Shown: piece by piece, positions 25,739 to 35,047 of the stretch
Layout: every line of letters starts with the position of its first letter
How positions within the stretch are numbered: position 1 is the stretch's first letter
Position numbers and translations under genes: made by a program
From: Salinigranum salinum
GTDB taxonomy: Archaea; Halobacteriota; Halobacteria; Halobacteriales; Haloferacaceae
Assembly: GCF_009176545.1 (NCBI RefSeq)
Contig: NZ_VTOJ01000002.1
Coordinates: 1,550,001 to 1,614,000, forward strand
Direction: 5' to 3'
DNA length: 64,000 nt
Notes under the pieces: generated by a model
What the model was told of the DNA's origin: nothing
The model's database searches: none
What the model saw: only the letters and a program-made list of their open reading frames with translations

Positions 25739-25959
25739 GAAGGATTGGTGAATGTAGCCTCTGAGTCGGTCACGCCGATCTCAGCAGATCAGAGTTCCGT
25801 TACGGTGGAGATCACGAAGCGCTCTGCTAATCCCTAGTACCATTGTGAGATCGTCGTGGTCTGGGGGCGGTCACACGAACCAGGCTCTGGACCGGCACTC
25901 GCCCCACCCACGCTCTGCCAACCGACGCGCATTTGACTACTCGCTTCCGATCGGCGACT

Positions 25960-26982
25960 GTGACCCCCGTGGTCGTCGCGCTCCAGTCACAGTCGAACGC
26001 GCTCGTCCCGGTGCTGGCCGAGGTGCTCCCTCGCGTCGCGCGCATCGCCGTCCTCATCGCGCTCGGGGTGTTCCTCGCGAACCTCGCGGTGGGGTTCGGC
26101 GTCGTCGAGCGCATCGCCGGCCTCTCGCGGTACCTGACGCGGCCCGCGAACCTCCCCGACGAGGTCGGGACCGCGATCCTCACGACCGCCGCCTCTACAA
26201 CCGCGGGCTACGGGATGCTCGCGGAGTTCCGCGAGTCCGGGATGCTCGACGACCGCGCGACGCTCGTCGCCGTCACCATCAACACGTTCTTCGGCTTCGT
26301 CCAGCACATCTTCACGTTCTACGCCCCCGTGCTCATCCCGATCTTGGGCATGGAGGTCGGCGTCCTGTACGTCGGCTCCCGGGCGCTCGTCGCGCTGGGG
26401 ATCACGCTCGCGGGTGTCGCCGCCGGAGCGCTCCTGCTCTCGGCGGAGAACGTCGACCGCTCGGCGACCGTCGCGGCGGACGGGGGCGGCCGTCGGCACC
26501 ACGGCGACGACGATCCGGACACTCCCCGGGAGGTCGTCGTCCACGCGTGGGACCGAACCCTCCCCAAACTCCGGCGCATCGTTCCGCGGCTCGCAGTGGT
26601 GTACACGCTCGTCGTCGTCCTCACCCGGACGTACGATCTCACGGCCATCACGCGCGCAGCGGATCCACTGGCGACCGTCGTCGGCCTGCCGGGGGCCGCC
26701 ATCCCCGTGATCGCCGTCTTCGCGCTGGACACCACGGCGGGAGCGGCGACCATCGCTCCTCTGGTCGGCGTCGAGTTCACCCCGCGGCAGGCCGTGGCGA
26801 CGATGCTCCTCGGCGGGATCGTCTCCTTTGCCGTCTCGACGTTCAAGCGGTCGATCCCCTTCCAGTACGGCATCTGGGGGGCAGAGTTCGGCTCGAAGGT
26901 CGTCCTGGTGAACACGGCGTTCAAGATCGTCTTCATCGGGCTGGCCGTGACGGTCGTCCTGTACGCACCGCTGCCGCTGTAG
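25960..26982 (+). CDS. nucleoside-recognition (Gate) domain membrane protein
   Basis: 340 residues with about eight spans. Two Gate-like halves can be seen: LTTAASTTAGYGMLAEFRESGML and ALDTTAGAATIAPLVGVEF, each with the conserved Thr/Gly-rich turn, separated by a polar His/Asp-rich loop (about residues 168-185). Family members are linked to nucleoside or spore-type transport; the substrate here is unknown. I choose GTG at 25960 over the TTG at 25933 because GTG starts are common in haloarchaea and the extra nine residues are polar; this is uncertain. Confidence 0.75.
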   Translation: MTPVVVALQSQSNALVPVLAEVLPRVARIAVLIALGVFLANLAVGFGVVERIAGLSRYLTRPANLPDEVGTAILTTAASTTAGYGMLAEFRESGMLDDRATLVAVTINTFFGFVQHIFTFYAPVLIPILGMEVGVLYVGSRALVALGITLAGVAAGALLLSAENVDRSATVAADGGGRRHHGDDDPDTPREVVVHAWDRTLPKLRRIVPRLAVVYTLVVVLTRTYDLTAITRAADPLATVVGLPGAAIPVIAVFALDTTAGAATIAPLVGVEFTPRQAVATMLLGGIVSFAVSTFKRSIPFQYGIWGAEFGSKVVLVNTAFKIVFIGLAVTVVLYAPLPL

Positions 26983-27231
26983 GCGCACGACCCGTTCGTC
27001 GGGCGGGTCCCGTTCGCCGTGGCGCTGGACGCACCAGCAGACCGAGTACGTCAGCCGATACAGGCGTCTTCCGTCGTCCGCGTCGACGGGATCGTGACCG
27101 TCAGGGTCGGGTCGAGGGAGTCGCGACGACGACCACGTGTGAACTCGCTTGGGCCGTCAGCGACGAGCCCGAATCGGTCGCGGTCGGTGGCAGAGAAGAC
27201 TTTTGCCGCCCTGACCGGAACGTGACGATCC

Positions 27232-28635
27232 ATGCGACGCCGCGCCCTCCTCGCAGCCCTCGGCACAGCGCTCACCGCGGGCTGTGCCACGACCACACCC
27301 TGTGCGTCCCCGGACGGTGACACGGCACCCGCGGACGCGTCGGAGTCGACCACGGAGACGGACGCTGGCTGGCCGGCTCCCCATCGGACGCCGACGAACG
27401 CCGGTCGTGCCCCCCCGACGCACGGACCGGACGGTTCGGAGCCTCCGGTGGCACGCGAGTGGCGTCTCTGGGAGTTCACCGAGGAGGCCGAACGCGCGAG
27501 GGACGACGGAGACGACGAAGGGAGTGACGGAGACGGCGAGGGGTGGGACGTCGGGCGACTGCTCCAGCGGAGCCGATTCACCAGCCCCGTCGCCGACGGT
27601 GAGCGCCTCTTCGTCGCGACCGGACCGCGCTCGCTCCCCGTCTCCGACGACGATCCGCGTGGCGGCTTCCTGTTCGCCGTCGACCCGGCGACGGACCGCC
27701 CGGCGTGGACGACCCGGCTCGCGTTCGGTGCGACGGGGTCGCCCGTGCGCTGGGACGACCGCCTCGTCGTCCCGACGAGCGACGGATCGGTCGTCGTGGT
27801 CGACACCGCCGATGGCACGCGTCGCTGGAGCCGATCGTTCGACGCGCCCGCCGGCACCCCCACGGTCGCGGGCGGGCAGCTCTTCCTCGGGAACGCCGAC
27901 GGTCACCTCCGTGCGCTCGGGAGCGACGGCCGCCCGTGCTGGTCGATCCACCGGGGTCCCCTCGTCGGCGGTATCGGCCTCGGCCGTCGGCCGTCGGCGC
28001 GGTTCAAGCCCGCCGTCGACGCCGACCACGTCTACCAGCTGTTCGTCCGCGACCGGGGGACGGGAGCGATCATCGCGGCGTCGCGCGACGACGGCGACGT
28101 CGTCTGGGCGACCACGTTCGAGGCGGACGGGCTGGATGCCCGGGCACCGGCGGTCGACGGCGGGACTGTGTACGTCCCGACCGGACGGACGCTCCGCGCG
28201 CTGGACGCGGCCACGGGAACCGAAGAGTGGCGCTACGCGTTCGGGGCGGTGCCGACCGTCAGTACGCCCGCCGTCGGCGACGACCGGCTGTTCGTCTGCG
28301 CGAAGAACGTCCACGCGCTCGACGCGGCCACGGGGACCGAGAAGTGGCGTTTCGTCAACGAGTCGACCGGCCGGTCGCTCGGTGGCGGGCGCATCCCGAT
28401 GGAGGCTTCCCCGGTGGTCGCAGGCGACACGGTGTACGCCGGTGCGGGCGCGCTCGACGCGGAGACAGGGGCGAAGCGGTGGGGAGACCTCGGCAACGAC
28501 CCGGAGTCGCCGTACTTCGCGAGCGGGCTCGACGGCGTCCCCACCCGAGAGGGACCCGCGCTCACCGCCGCGGCGCTGTCCGTCGTGACGCAGTTCGGTC
28601 TCCTCGTCCGGTTCACCACGGAGGGTGAACAATGA
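27232..28635 (+). CDS. PQQ-type beta-propeller lipoprotein 1
   Basis: 467 residues. The start MRRRALLAALGTALTAGC has a twin-arginine pattern and a lipobox cysteine at residue 18, so it is probably exported by Tat and lipid-anchored outside. The rest is a PQQ-like propeller: blades repeat units such as LFAVDPATDRPAWTTRLAFG, VVDTADGTRRWSRSF and ALDAATGTEEWRYAFG. These folds act as scaffolds or bind quinone cofactors; no dedicated PQQ ligands are clear. Its TGA overlaps the next ATG (ATGA). Confidence 0.85.
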   Translation: MRRRALLAALGTALTAGCATTTPCASPDGDTAPADASESTTETDAGWPAPHRTPTNAGRAPPTHGPDGSEPPVAREWRLWEFTEEAERARDDGDDEGSDGDGEGWDVGRLLQRSRFTSPVADGERLFVATGPRSLPVSDDDPRGGFLFAVDPATDRPAWTTRLAFGATGSPVRWDDRLVVPTSDGSVVVVDTADGTRRWSRSFDAPAGTPTVAGGQLFLGNADGHLRALGSDGRPCWSIHRGPLVGGIGLGRRPSARFKPAVDADHVYQLFVRDRGTGAIIAASRDDGDVVWATTFEADGLDARAPAVDGGTVYVPTGRTLRALDAATGTEEWRYAFGAVPTVSTPAVGDDRLFVCAKNVHALDAATGTEKWRFVNESTGRSLGGGRIPMEASPVVAGDTVYAGAGALDAETGAKRWGDLGNDPESPYFASGLDGVPTREGPALTAAALSVVTQFGLLVRFTTEGEQ

Positions 28636-29849
28636 ACTCGACTCGCCGGACGTTCCTCGCAGGAGCGGGCGCGACGGTCGGGCTGTCGACCCTCGCCGGT
28701 TGTTCGGGGGTGCTCGGGAACGGGTCCTCCGACGACACACCTCGGTGCGACCTCGACCGTTCCCGAGAACGGGGCACGAGCGGGTGGCCGACCCACCGGG
28801 GCGATCCCCGAAACACGGGCGCGGTCCTGGACGCCGACCTACCTGCACCGCCGTTGTCTGTCGCGTGGTCGGCCACGCTCGGCGGGTTCGCCGCGACGGT
28901 GCTCCCGGCGGTCACGGACGGGACGGTGGTGACGACCAACGCCGACGACGTCGCCGTCGCGTTCGACGCGACGACGGGCGACGAGCGCTGGCGACGGACG
29001 ATGGAGAACACCCGGGCGTGGGCGGCGCTCGTCGACGGGCGAGCGCTCCTCGCGTCAGACGACGGCCTCCACGCGCTCGATCCGGCGACCGGCGAGCCGA
29101 TCTGGACGGCCCCTCACCCCGACGGGCCGGTGTCGTTCGACGGCGTTCTCGGGAGCGACGGCGACATCGTCGTTCTCGGGACCGACCTCGGGGTCGTCGC
29201 ACTCGACGCCGAATCGGGCGACCAGCTGTGGACGCACCGGACGGGCCTCGCGAGCGACCCACCGCCTGCGGTCGTCGACGGGACGGTGTACGTACCGAAC
29301 GCCGACACGTACCTGTACGCGCTCGACGCGGCGACAGGCGAACCAGGGTGGCGGTTCAAGACGGGCGCCCGGATCCGGTCGGCACCGGTCGTGGTCGGCG
29401 GTCGAGCGTTCGTCGGTTCGAACGACGGCACCCTCTCCGCGCTCGACGCCGGATCGGGCGACGAGCACTGGCGACGCGAACTCGGCGGCGAGGTGTGGAC
29501 GCCGGCGGTAACCGGGGGCCACCTCTTCGTCCCCGCCGCGCCGGGGTACGGCGAGCGGACACTGACGGCGATCAGGGCCGACACGGGCGAGGAGTGCTGG
29601 CGGAGCGACGCGTTCACCGGCGCGACGGTCGCCGCCGGGCTCGACCACCTGTACGCCCCCGTCGAGTCGGAAGAGGAGCCGACGACGATCGGCGCGTTCG
29701 ATCCGACGAGCGGCGAGGTCGTCTGGCGGCTGACCGGGTTCGATGGACGGCTCTCCGACGGTCCGGCGGTCGTCGACGGCAGGCTGTTCGTCGGGGGCGT
29801 CACGAGGGACGGCGTGGTGATCGCAGCGCTGGAAGGAGCGACCGACTGA
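28632..29849 (+). CDS. PQQ-type beta-propeller lipoprotein 2
   Basis: 405 residues, a paralogue of the previous protein. MNSTRRTFLAGAGATVGLSTLAGC is a clear Tat signal (RRTFLAG) with a lipobox. Blades include AFDATTGDERWRRTM, ALDPATGEPIWTAP, ALDAESGDQLWTH, ALDAATGEPGWRF and ALDAGSGDEHWRREL, so about seven WD/PQQ blades. Translation is coupled to the upstream gene, so the two propellers are made in equal amounts and may act together at the cell surface. Confidence 0.87.
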   Translation: MNSTRRTFLAGAGATVGLSTLAGCSGVLGNGSSDDTPRCDLDRSRERGTSGWPTHRGDPRNTGAVLDADLPAPPLSVAWSATLGGFAATVLPAVTDGTVVTTNADDVAVAFDATTGDERWRRTMENTRAWAALVDGRALLASDDGLHALDPATGEPIWTAPHPDGPVSFDGVLGSDGDIVVLGTDLGVVALDAESGDQLWTHRTGLASDPPPAVVDGTVYVPNADTYLYALDAATGEPGWRFKTGARIRSAPVVVGGRAFVGSNDGTLSALDAGSGDEHWRRELGGEVWTPAVTGGHLFVPAAPGYGERTLTAIRADTGEECWRSDAFTGATVAAGLDHLYAPVESEEEPTTIGAFDPTSGEVVWRLTGFDGRLSDGPAVVDGRLFVGGVTRDGVVIAALEGATD

Positions 29850-29859
29850 GCCGCGCGGG

Positions 29860-30180
29860 TCAGTACAGCTCGCCACCCAGCGGGACGTCCTCGTCGGGCG
29901 TCACGAGGACGGGGTTGCCGTCTTCGCCCGGCACGCCAACCGTGAGCGCCTCGCTCTCGAACCCGGCGACGTTCACCGTGCCGAGGTCGACCGCACAGAG
30001 CACCTGCCGACCGACCAGTTCCTCGGTCGTGTGGTGGTAGCCCAGCTGGGCGGCCGACTGCACCACGCGATCGCCGAGGTCGACCGCGAGTTTGAACAGT
30101 TCGGGCTTGCGCGCCTCGGGGAACGGTTCGGCCGAGACCACCTCGCCCACGCGGATCGTGACGTCGAACGGACTGCTCAT
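29860..30180 (-). CDS. CsaA-like tRNA-binding-domain protein
   Basis: 106 residues of the EMAPII/CsaA OB fold: FDVTIRVGEVVSAEPFPEARKPELFKLAVDLG, then GRQVLCAVDLGTVNVAGFESEALTVG. CsaA proteins form dimers that bind tRNA or unfolded proteins. The ATG at 30180 starts MSSPFDV; the open frame upstream is not conserved. Confidence 0.85.
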   Translation of the reverse strand: MSSPFDVTIRVGEVVSAEPFPEARKPELFKLAVDLGDRVVQSAAQLGYHHTTEELVGRQVLCAVDLGTVNVAGFESEALTVGVPGEDGNPVLVTPDEDVPLGGELY

Positions 30181-30305
30181 ACCATCCGCTCCGTGTCCGG
30201 GTTGATAAAAGCCGGCATGAGCGTCCCGCGGAGAGTGGCCGACCAACCCGACACGATCGGCTGGCCGGAGTAAGATACTCAACCCCCGCCCGCACACACC
30301 AACCC

Positions 30306-30821
30306 ATGACAGACAGTCGACGCTACGAGTTCGAGGAGACGACGCCGACGATCGCCGACTCGGCGAACGTCGCCCGAGACGCGACGCTCGTCGGTGACGT
30401 CCGGGTGGGACCAGACGCGAGCGTCTGGCCCGGCGTCGTCCTGCGGGGAGACATCGACCCGGTGATCGTCGGCGGCGAGTCGCACGTCGGAGACAACGCC
30501 GTGTTGCACGCGGCCCGACTCGGCGAGCGCGTGATGGTCGGTCACGGCGCCGTGCTGAACGAGACCACGGTGGGAGACGGCTCGATGGTGGGGTTCAACT
30601 CCACGGTGTCCGACACGCACATCGGCCACGGGAGCATCGTCGCCGTCGGGACCGTCGTCCCCGAGGGACTCGACATCCCCGCCGAGTCGTTCGCCCGCGG
30701 CGCACCCGCGAAGGTGACGCCGCTGTCGGAGACGACGTTCGACGTCGAGGAGGCGTTCGAGGCCTACTCTTCGGGAGACTACTCGGACCTGGCGAACCGA
30801 CACACGGACCTATTTAAGTAG
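30306..30821 (+). CDS. gamma-carbonic-anhydrase-fold protein
   Basis: 171 residues of left-handed beta-helix hexapeptide repeats (VARDATLVGDVRVGPDASVW, then NAVLHAARLGERVMVGHGAVLNE). Two of three zinc-ligand histidines of the family are visible, His68 (VLH) and His80 (VGH); the third position is Asn85 (LNE). Carbonic anhydrase activity is therefore uncertain and the protein may be a structural or acyl-type relative. Some annotated archaeal members may share this change. A terminator-like hairpin follows the stop. Confidence 0.82.
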   Translation: MTDSRRYEFEETTPTIADSANVARDATLVGDVRVGPDASVWPGVVLRGDIDPVIVGGESHVGDNAVLHAARLGERVMVGHGAVLNETTVGDGSMVGFNSTVSDTHIGHGSIVAVGTVVPEGLDIPAESFARGAPAKVTPLSETTFDVEEAFEAYSSGDYSDLANRHTDLFK

Positions 30822-30830
30822 CGACAGCTC

Positions 30831-30866
30831 TCGTCTCCGAGGTTCGAGCGCCGTTTTCGGAGACGA
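30831..30866 (+). terminator. hairpin after the gamma-carbonic-anhydrase gene
   Basis: TCGTCTCCGA (30831-30840) pairs perfectly with TCGGAGACGA (30857-30866); the loop contains GTTTT. Ten base pairs, 10 nt after the stop codon. Confidence 0.55.
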
Positions 30867-31024
30867 CAATCGCCTTGCTACCGCCACTAACACGGATCGA
30901 CTACCGATCGAGAGCGGTTCGTATCGAGCGATTTCGACGGGGGTGGTTCTCTGTCGAACCCCTGCGTGCTACGCAGCTCTGTGTAGCAAACGGGACACAC
31001 GTAGACACCGGTATCCCGCAATAC

Positions 31025-31034
31025 TATTATATAA
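31025..31034 (+). promoter_or_regulatory. TATA box before the choice-of-anchor I gene
   Basis: TATTATATAA is the best AT-rich box in the area. An ATG at 31038 lies too close to it to be on the message, so the expected transcript begins near 31057 and the GTG at 31089 is the probable start. Confidence 0.65.
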
Positions 31035-31088
31035 CTGATGTGTTCGACATTACACACGATTAAGACCTGTCCCTCCATCGGCCCGATT

Positions 31089-32804
31089 GTGGAACCCACA
31101 AAACCGAACTCGGACCTCAGACGCCGAACCGTCCTCGGTCTCACGGGAGGAACCGTCCTCGGACTGCTCGCGGGCACTGCGGTCACGAGCGCCGATCCGG
31201 GTCAGTCCGGCGGCCCCGGTGAGAGCACGAGTATCGCGCTGGAACGGATCGGTCGGTACGAGTCGAATGAGGGATTCGACGAGGGCGGGGCCGAGATCAT
31301 CTCTTATCACGCCCCGACCCAGAAGCTGTTCGTCATCAACGCGAACCTCGGTGGCGTCGACGTGCTCGACGTCACGGACGTCGAGGATTTCGATGGGTCA
31401 GGGCCGGCTGATCTCACGGAAGTCGGTGAGATCGACGCCGTGGGTGCGAACCCCGACGTGAGCTCCGCGAACAGCGTGGCGACGTCCGAGGACCTCGTCG
31501 CCGTCGCGCTCGAAGCGAACACCGCACAGGACCCCGGACAGGTCGGTTTCTACGACCCCGAGACGCTCGAATCGCTGGGCACGGCACCGGTCGGCCCACT
31601 CCCGGACAAGGTCACCTTCACACCCGACGGGACCAAAGTGCTCGTCGCGAACGAGGCCGAGCCCACAGAGGACTACGCGTACGACCCGCAGGGCTCGGTC
31701 AGCATCGTCGACATCTCCGACGGTGTCGACGAAGCTACGGTCGACACCGCGGACTTCACCCGCTTCAACGGTCGCGAGGACCAGCTCCGCCGGCAGGGGA
31801 TCCGCATCTTCGGCCCGAACGCGAGCGCTTCGCAGGACTTCGAGCCGGAGTACGTGACGATCAGCGACGACTCGCGGACGGCGTGGGTCTCGCTACAGGA
31901 GAACAACGCCATCGCCGAGATCGACATCAAGAACGCGCGAGTCCGGAAGCTCCTGCCGCTCGGCTTCAAGGACCACAGCCTAGATGGGAACGAACTCGAC
32001 GCCAGTAACGAGGATGGCGGGGTCAACATCCAGAACTGGCCGATTTATGGCATCCTCCAGCCCGACGCGATCGGCGCGTACAGCCCCAACGGGCGGACCT
32101 ACATCGTGACGGCCAACGAGGGTGACAGCCGCGACTACGACTCCTACAGCGAGGAAGTCGAAATCGGCGACCTCAGGCTCGATCCCGACGCGTTCGGGGG
32201 CGAGGACAACGTCGAGGAACTCCAGAAACCTGAGAACCTCGGTGCGAAGAACGCGACGACGACGCTCGGCGACACCGACGGCGACGGCCTCTACGAGGAG
32301 ATCTACGTCTTCGGCGGCCGCTCGTTCAGCATCTTCACGACGCAGGGCAAGCGGGTGTTCGACAGCGGGAGCGACTTCGAGGAAATCACCGCCGAGCGGT
32401 TCGGCGACGACTTCAACAACGACAACACGGAGAACACGGGCGACAGCCGCAGCGACAACAAGGGGCCCGAGCCCGAGGGCCTCGCGCTCGGGCAGGTCGG
32501 CGATCGCCACTACGCGTTCATCGGGCTCGAACGCGTCGGCGGGGTGATGGTCTACGACATCACCGACCCCGAGAGCGCCGAGTTCGTCGACTACGTCAAC
32601 AACCGGGACTTCGACTTCGACATCCAGGGCGAGATCGCGAACGGTTCTGCCGACCCCGGCGCCGCCGGCGACCTCGGCCCGGAGGGGCTGGACTTCGCGA
32701 CCGCCGAGGAGAGCCCGATCGACAACCCGCTGGTCTTCGTCGGCCACGAGATCAGCGGCACGACTTCGGTCTTCGAAGTGAAGAGCGAGACCACTGGCTC
32801 GTAG
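31089..32804 (+). CDS. secreted choice-of-anchor I family beta-propeller protein
   Basis: 571 residues from the GTG at 31089. SDLRRRTVLGLTGGTVLGLLAG is a Tat signal and ADPGQSGG follows the likely cleavage site. The body is the choice-of-anchor I propeller, seen in VDVLDVTDVEDF, TAWVSLQENNAIAEIDI, TYIVTANEGDSRDYDSY, YVFGGRSFSIFTT and GPEPEGLALGQVGDRHYAFIGLERVGGVMVYD. Such proteins sit outside the cell; some are fused to phosphatase/nuclease domains, but none is present here. An earlier in-frame ATG at 31038 lies inside the promoter and is rejected. Confidence 0.85.
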   Translation: MEPTKPNSDLRRRTVLGLTGGTVLGLLAGTAVTSADPGQSGGPGESTSIALERIGRYESNEGFDEGGAEIISYHAPTQKLFVINANLGGVDVLDVTDVEDFDGSGPADLTEVGEIDAVGANPDVSSANSVATSEDLVAVALEANTAQDPGQVGFYDPETLESLGTAPVGPLPDKVTFTPDGTKVLVANEAEPTEDYAYDPQGSVSIVDISDGVDEATVDTADFTRFNGREDQLRRQGIRIFGPNASASQDFEPEYVTISDDSRTAWVSLQENNAIAEIDIKNARVRKLLPLGFKDHSLDGNELDASNEDGGVNIQNWPIYGILQPDAIGAYSPNGRTYIVTANEGDSRDYDSYSEEVEIGDLRLDPDAFGGEDNVEELQKPENLGAKNATTTLGDTDGDGLYEEIYVFGGRSFSIFTTQGKRVFDSGSDFEEITAERFGDDFNNDNTENTGDSRSDNKGPEPEGLALGQVGDRHYAFIGLERVGGVMVYDITDPESAEFVDYVNNRDFDFDIQGEIANGSADPGAAGDLGPEGLDFATAEESPIDNPLVFVGHEISGTTSVFEVKSETTGS

Positions 32805-33086
32805 GTCGAGTACGGTACCGACTGAGGCCCGCATCGGTTCGCGGCTCTCGGTCTCCGGTTTCTCTCGTTCTATCACCTCTGTTTCGCACGACCGATCGCT
32901 CGGAGGCGAAAACAGTACTGCCGCCGGCACGTCACGCGCGACCGCTGCGCTCACGGACGGCTCTGTTGTGGCTAGCAACCCACTCAGCACGCCGTTCCCC
33001 GGTCGGTTAGCAGGATGTCGTCGCACGCCGACGTTGCCGTGTGGCCGGAGCGCACGGGATTCGCCCGCGCTTTCCTCGACCGCCGG

Positions 33087-33506
33087 CTACTCGTCGTCCC
33101 GAATCGGTCTGCCGTCGCGTGTCTCCGGGGCGATCGAGTCGATGAACGCTTCGACCGACGGCTCTCGGACGCGGACGTGGACCTCGATGTCGCCGAGTTC
33201 GTCGGGGTTCCCCACGGAGAAGTTGACCACGCTCTTGAACGCGGCCTGTTTCTTCAGTGCGAAGGAGAAGCCGTCGTCGTCGGCGCGACGGAAGAACTCC
33301 CGACGAGCCGAGTCGAGAATCTCCTGTTCGTGGAGTCGTTCGGAAAAGCGGTCCATCGAGTGCGTCTCCGCGACGATCCGTCCGGCTTCGCGTGAGACGT
33401 CGGCGTTCGGGAACAGGTTCCCCACTGCGTCACCCACCCGGTCGGCGACCTCGGTGTCGCGGACGGGGGCGACGATGCGGACGTCGACGCTGTACACCGC
33501 CGTCAT
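33087..33506 (-). CDS. UPF0201 RNA-binding-domain protein
   Basis: 139 residues, YSVDVRIVAPVRDTEVADRVGDAVGNLFP and FSFALKKQAAFKSVVNFS match the archaeal UPF0201 family with an RNA-binding fold. Its ATG overlaps the TGA of the UPF0200 gene (ATGA), and the two families are often found together. The precise role is unknown. Confidence 0.85.
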   Translation of the reverse strand: MTAVYSVDVRIVAPVRDTEVADRVGDAVGNLFPNADVSREAGRIVAETHSMDRFSERLHEQEILDSARREFFRRADDDGFSFALKKQAAFKSVVNFSVGNPDELGDIEVHVRVREPSVEAFIDSIAPETRDGRPIRDDE

Positions 33507-34135
33507 CGGTCGCTCACCTCGGCTCCGGCCTCGGTCTCGGTCGCGTCCCCTTCGGCCGACTCCGACTCGACGTCGAGCACCGTCCGGATCCGCTCGCGGT
33601 ACGCCGCCAGTGACGTCGTGTTCTCGATCACGACGTCCGCGCGCGCCATCGCCTCGTCCATCCCGAAGTCGAGTTCGCGCTGTTCGCGCGCCAGGAGCGC
33701 CTCGCGGTCCTCGTCGGTCAGGTCCCGGCCGCGCTCGGCCAGCCGCGTGGCGCGCGTCTCGAACGGGGCCTCGATACTCACCAGGGTGAAGTCGTCGCCG
33801 AAGGCCTCCTCGAAGCAGTCGAGCTCGACGCCCGACCGGAGACCGTCGACGACGACGGTGTCGCTGGTCTCGAGGTGGCGCTCGATCATCGGGATCGACC
33901 GCCGCGCGATCGCCTCGGGACCGTCCTCCGCGCGGAGCGCCCGCGCGACGGTCCCGTGTTCCTCCGGCGGCAGACCGCGCTCTTCGGTCTCCTTCCGGAC
34001 GACGTCGCCCATCGTCACCACGGGGATGTCCGCTCGCTCGGCGACCGCCGCAGCCTCCCCTTTTCCGCTCCCGGGCAGGCCGACGGTACCGACCACGCGC
34101 CTGTCGCCGTCGTCCGTCTCCGTCTCGTCACTCAT
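33503..34135 (-). CDS. UPF0200 P-loop kinase-like ATPase
   Basis: 210 residues with a P-loop, VGTVGLPGSGKGEAA, and the kinase-like motifs MGDVVRKETEERGL and VVDGLRSGVELDCFEE; RLAERGRDLTDEDREALLAREQRE is the lid-like region. It resembles archaeal nucleotide-kinase-like UPF0200 proteins (dephospho-CoA-kinase relatives); substrate unknown. The ATG at 34135 starts MSDETETDDG. The C-terminal 25 residues are acidic and disordered. First gene of the coupled pair with UPF0201. Confidence 0.85.
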   Translation of the reverse strand: MSDETETDDGDRRVVGTVGLPGSGKGEAAAVAERADIPVVTMGDVVRKETEERGLPPEEHGTVARALRAEDGPEAIARRSIPMIERHLETSDTVVVDGLRSGVELDCFEEAFGDDFTLVSIEAPFETRATRLAERGRDLTDEDREALLAREQRELDFGMDEAMARADVVIENTTSLAAYRERIRTVLDVESESAEGDATETEAGAEVSDR

Positions 34136-34339
34136 CTGTTCGAACGTCCTCGTCGGTAGGCCGATTCGGCACCACCCGCGCGAGATCTGGTCGCTCAGGA
34201 CCGACCGCGCGCCCCGACGACCGACCACTGCTCATACACGACCGTATTCGAGTCGGCCGGATAGGTGTTCCGTTCGCGCGGTCCGTCCGCGCGGTCCGTC
34301 CGGCGACGCTCTCTTTGCCGTCGGTGGTCTCTTTCCCCC

Positions 34340-34720
34340 ATGGCACAACGATCCCTCCTCGTCCGTGCGCTGTGGTTCGTCGTCGTCGGCTGGTGGGCGA
34401 CGCCGCTCGTCGTCAACCTCGCGTGGCTCCTCAACGCCACCATCGTCTTGCTCCCGCTCGGGATCAAGCTCATCAACCTCGTCCCGACGGTGCTCACGCT
34501 CCGAGAGCCGCGGTCGCTCGTCGACCCCGATTCGGCGGGGAGTGGCCAGCGCTCACTCGTCGTCCGGGCGGTGTACTTCGTGTTCGTCGGCTGGTGGCTC
34601 TCGTGGCTCTGGGCGAACGTGGCGGCGTTTCTCGCCGTGACCATCGTCGGCCTCCCGATCGCCGTGTGGATGTTCAACCGCCTGCCGTACGTGACGTCGC
34701 TGTACCGGTTCGACGGGTGA
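34340..34720 (+). CDS. YccF-domain membrane protein
   Basis: 126 residues made of two copies of a YccF unit: LVRALWFVVVGWWATPLVVNLAWLL and LVVRAVYFVFVGWWLSWLWANVAAFL, each followed by a short second helix and an LP-ending loop. YccF proteins are small inner-membrane proteins of unknown function. Confidence 0.82.
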   Translation: MAQRSLLVRALWFVVVGWWATPLVVNLAWLLNATIVLLPLGIKLINLVPTVLTLREPRSLVDPDSAGSGQRSLVVRAVYFVFVGWWLSWLWANVAAFLAVTIVGLPIAVWMFNRLPYVTSLYRFDG

Positions 34721-34972
34721 TACGAGAGGGTGTCGTCGGTCGCGACGATCGGTGCGAGAACGTACCGTGCGTGTGAGATCGAACAGATCGGAGACGACTC
34801 CGAGCTGCTAGGGCAGTTATGCCACGCCCTCCCCAGCCGATTCGTTCGCTCGCTCCGCTCGCTCACTCATCCCTCGCACGGTCGAGGCGCGACACGAGGT
34901 CGCGCCAGCGCGCGCCACCGCCCGACACGAATCAGTACCGCTTTTGTGCCGTCGTCGTCTTCCCGTGAGTGA

Positions 34973-35047
34973 GGGCACGTAGCTCAGCCAGGATAGAGCG
35001 TCGGACTTCTAATCCGATGGTCGTGGGTTCAAATCCCATCGTGCTCG
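34973..35047 (+). tRNA. tRNA-Arg (TCT anticodon)
   Basis: 75 nt, no CCA encoded. Acceptor GGGCACG (34973-34979) pairs with CGTGCTC (35040-35046) including one G-U, discriminator G. The D arm is GCTCAGCCAGGATAGAGC, the anticodon stem is TCGGA/TCCGA around CTTCTAA giving anticodon TCT, and the T arm is GTGGG-TTCAAAT-CCCAT. No intron. Downstream lie repeated copies of its 3' end. Confidence 0.95.

Noticed and set aside
31038..31088. ATG start at 31038 for the choice-of-anchor I protein
   Set aside because: It lies four bases after the TATA box, where no transcript would include it; the GTG at 31089 starts just before the Tat signal.
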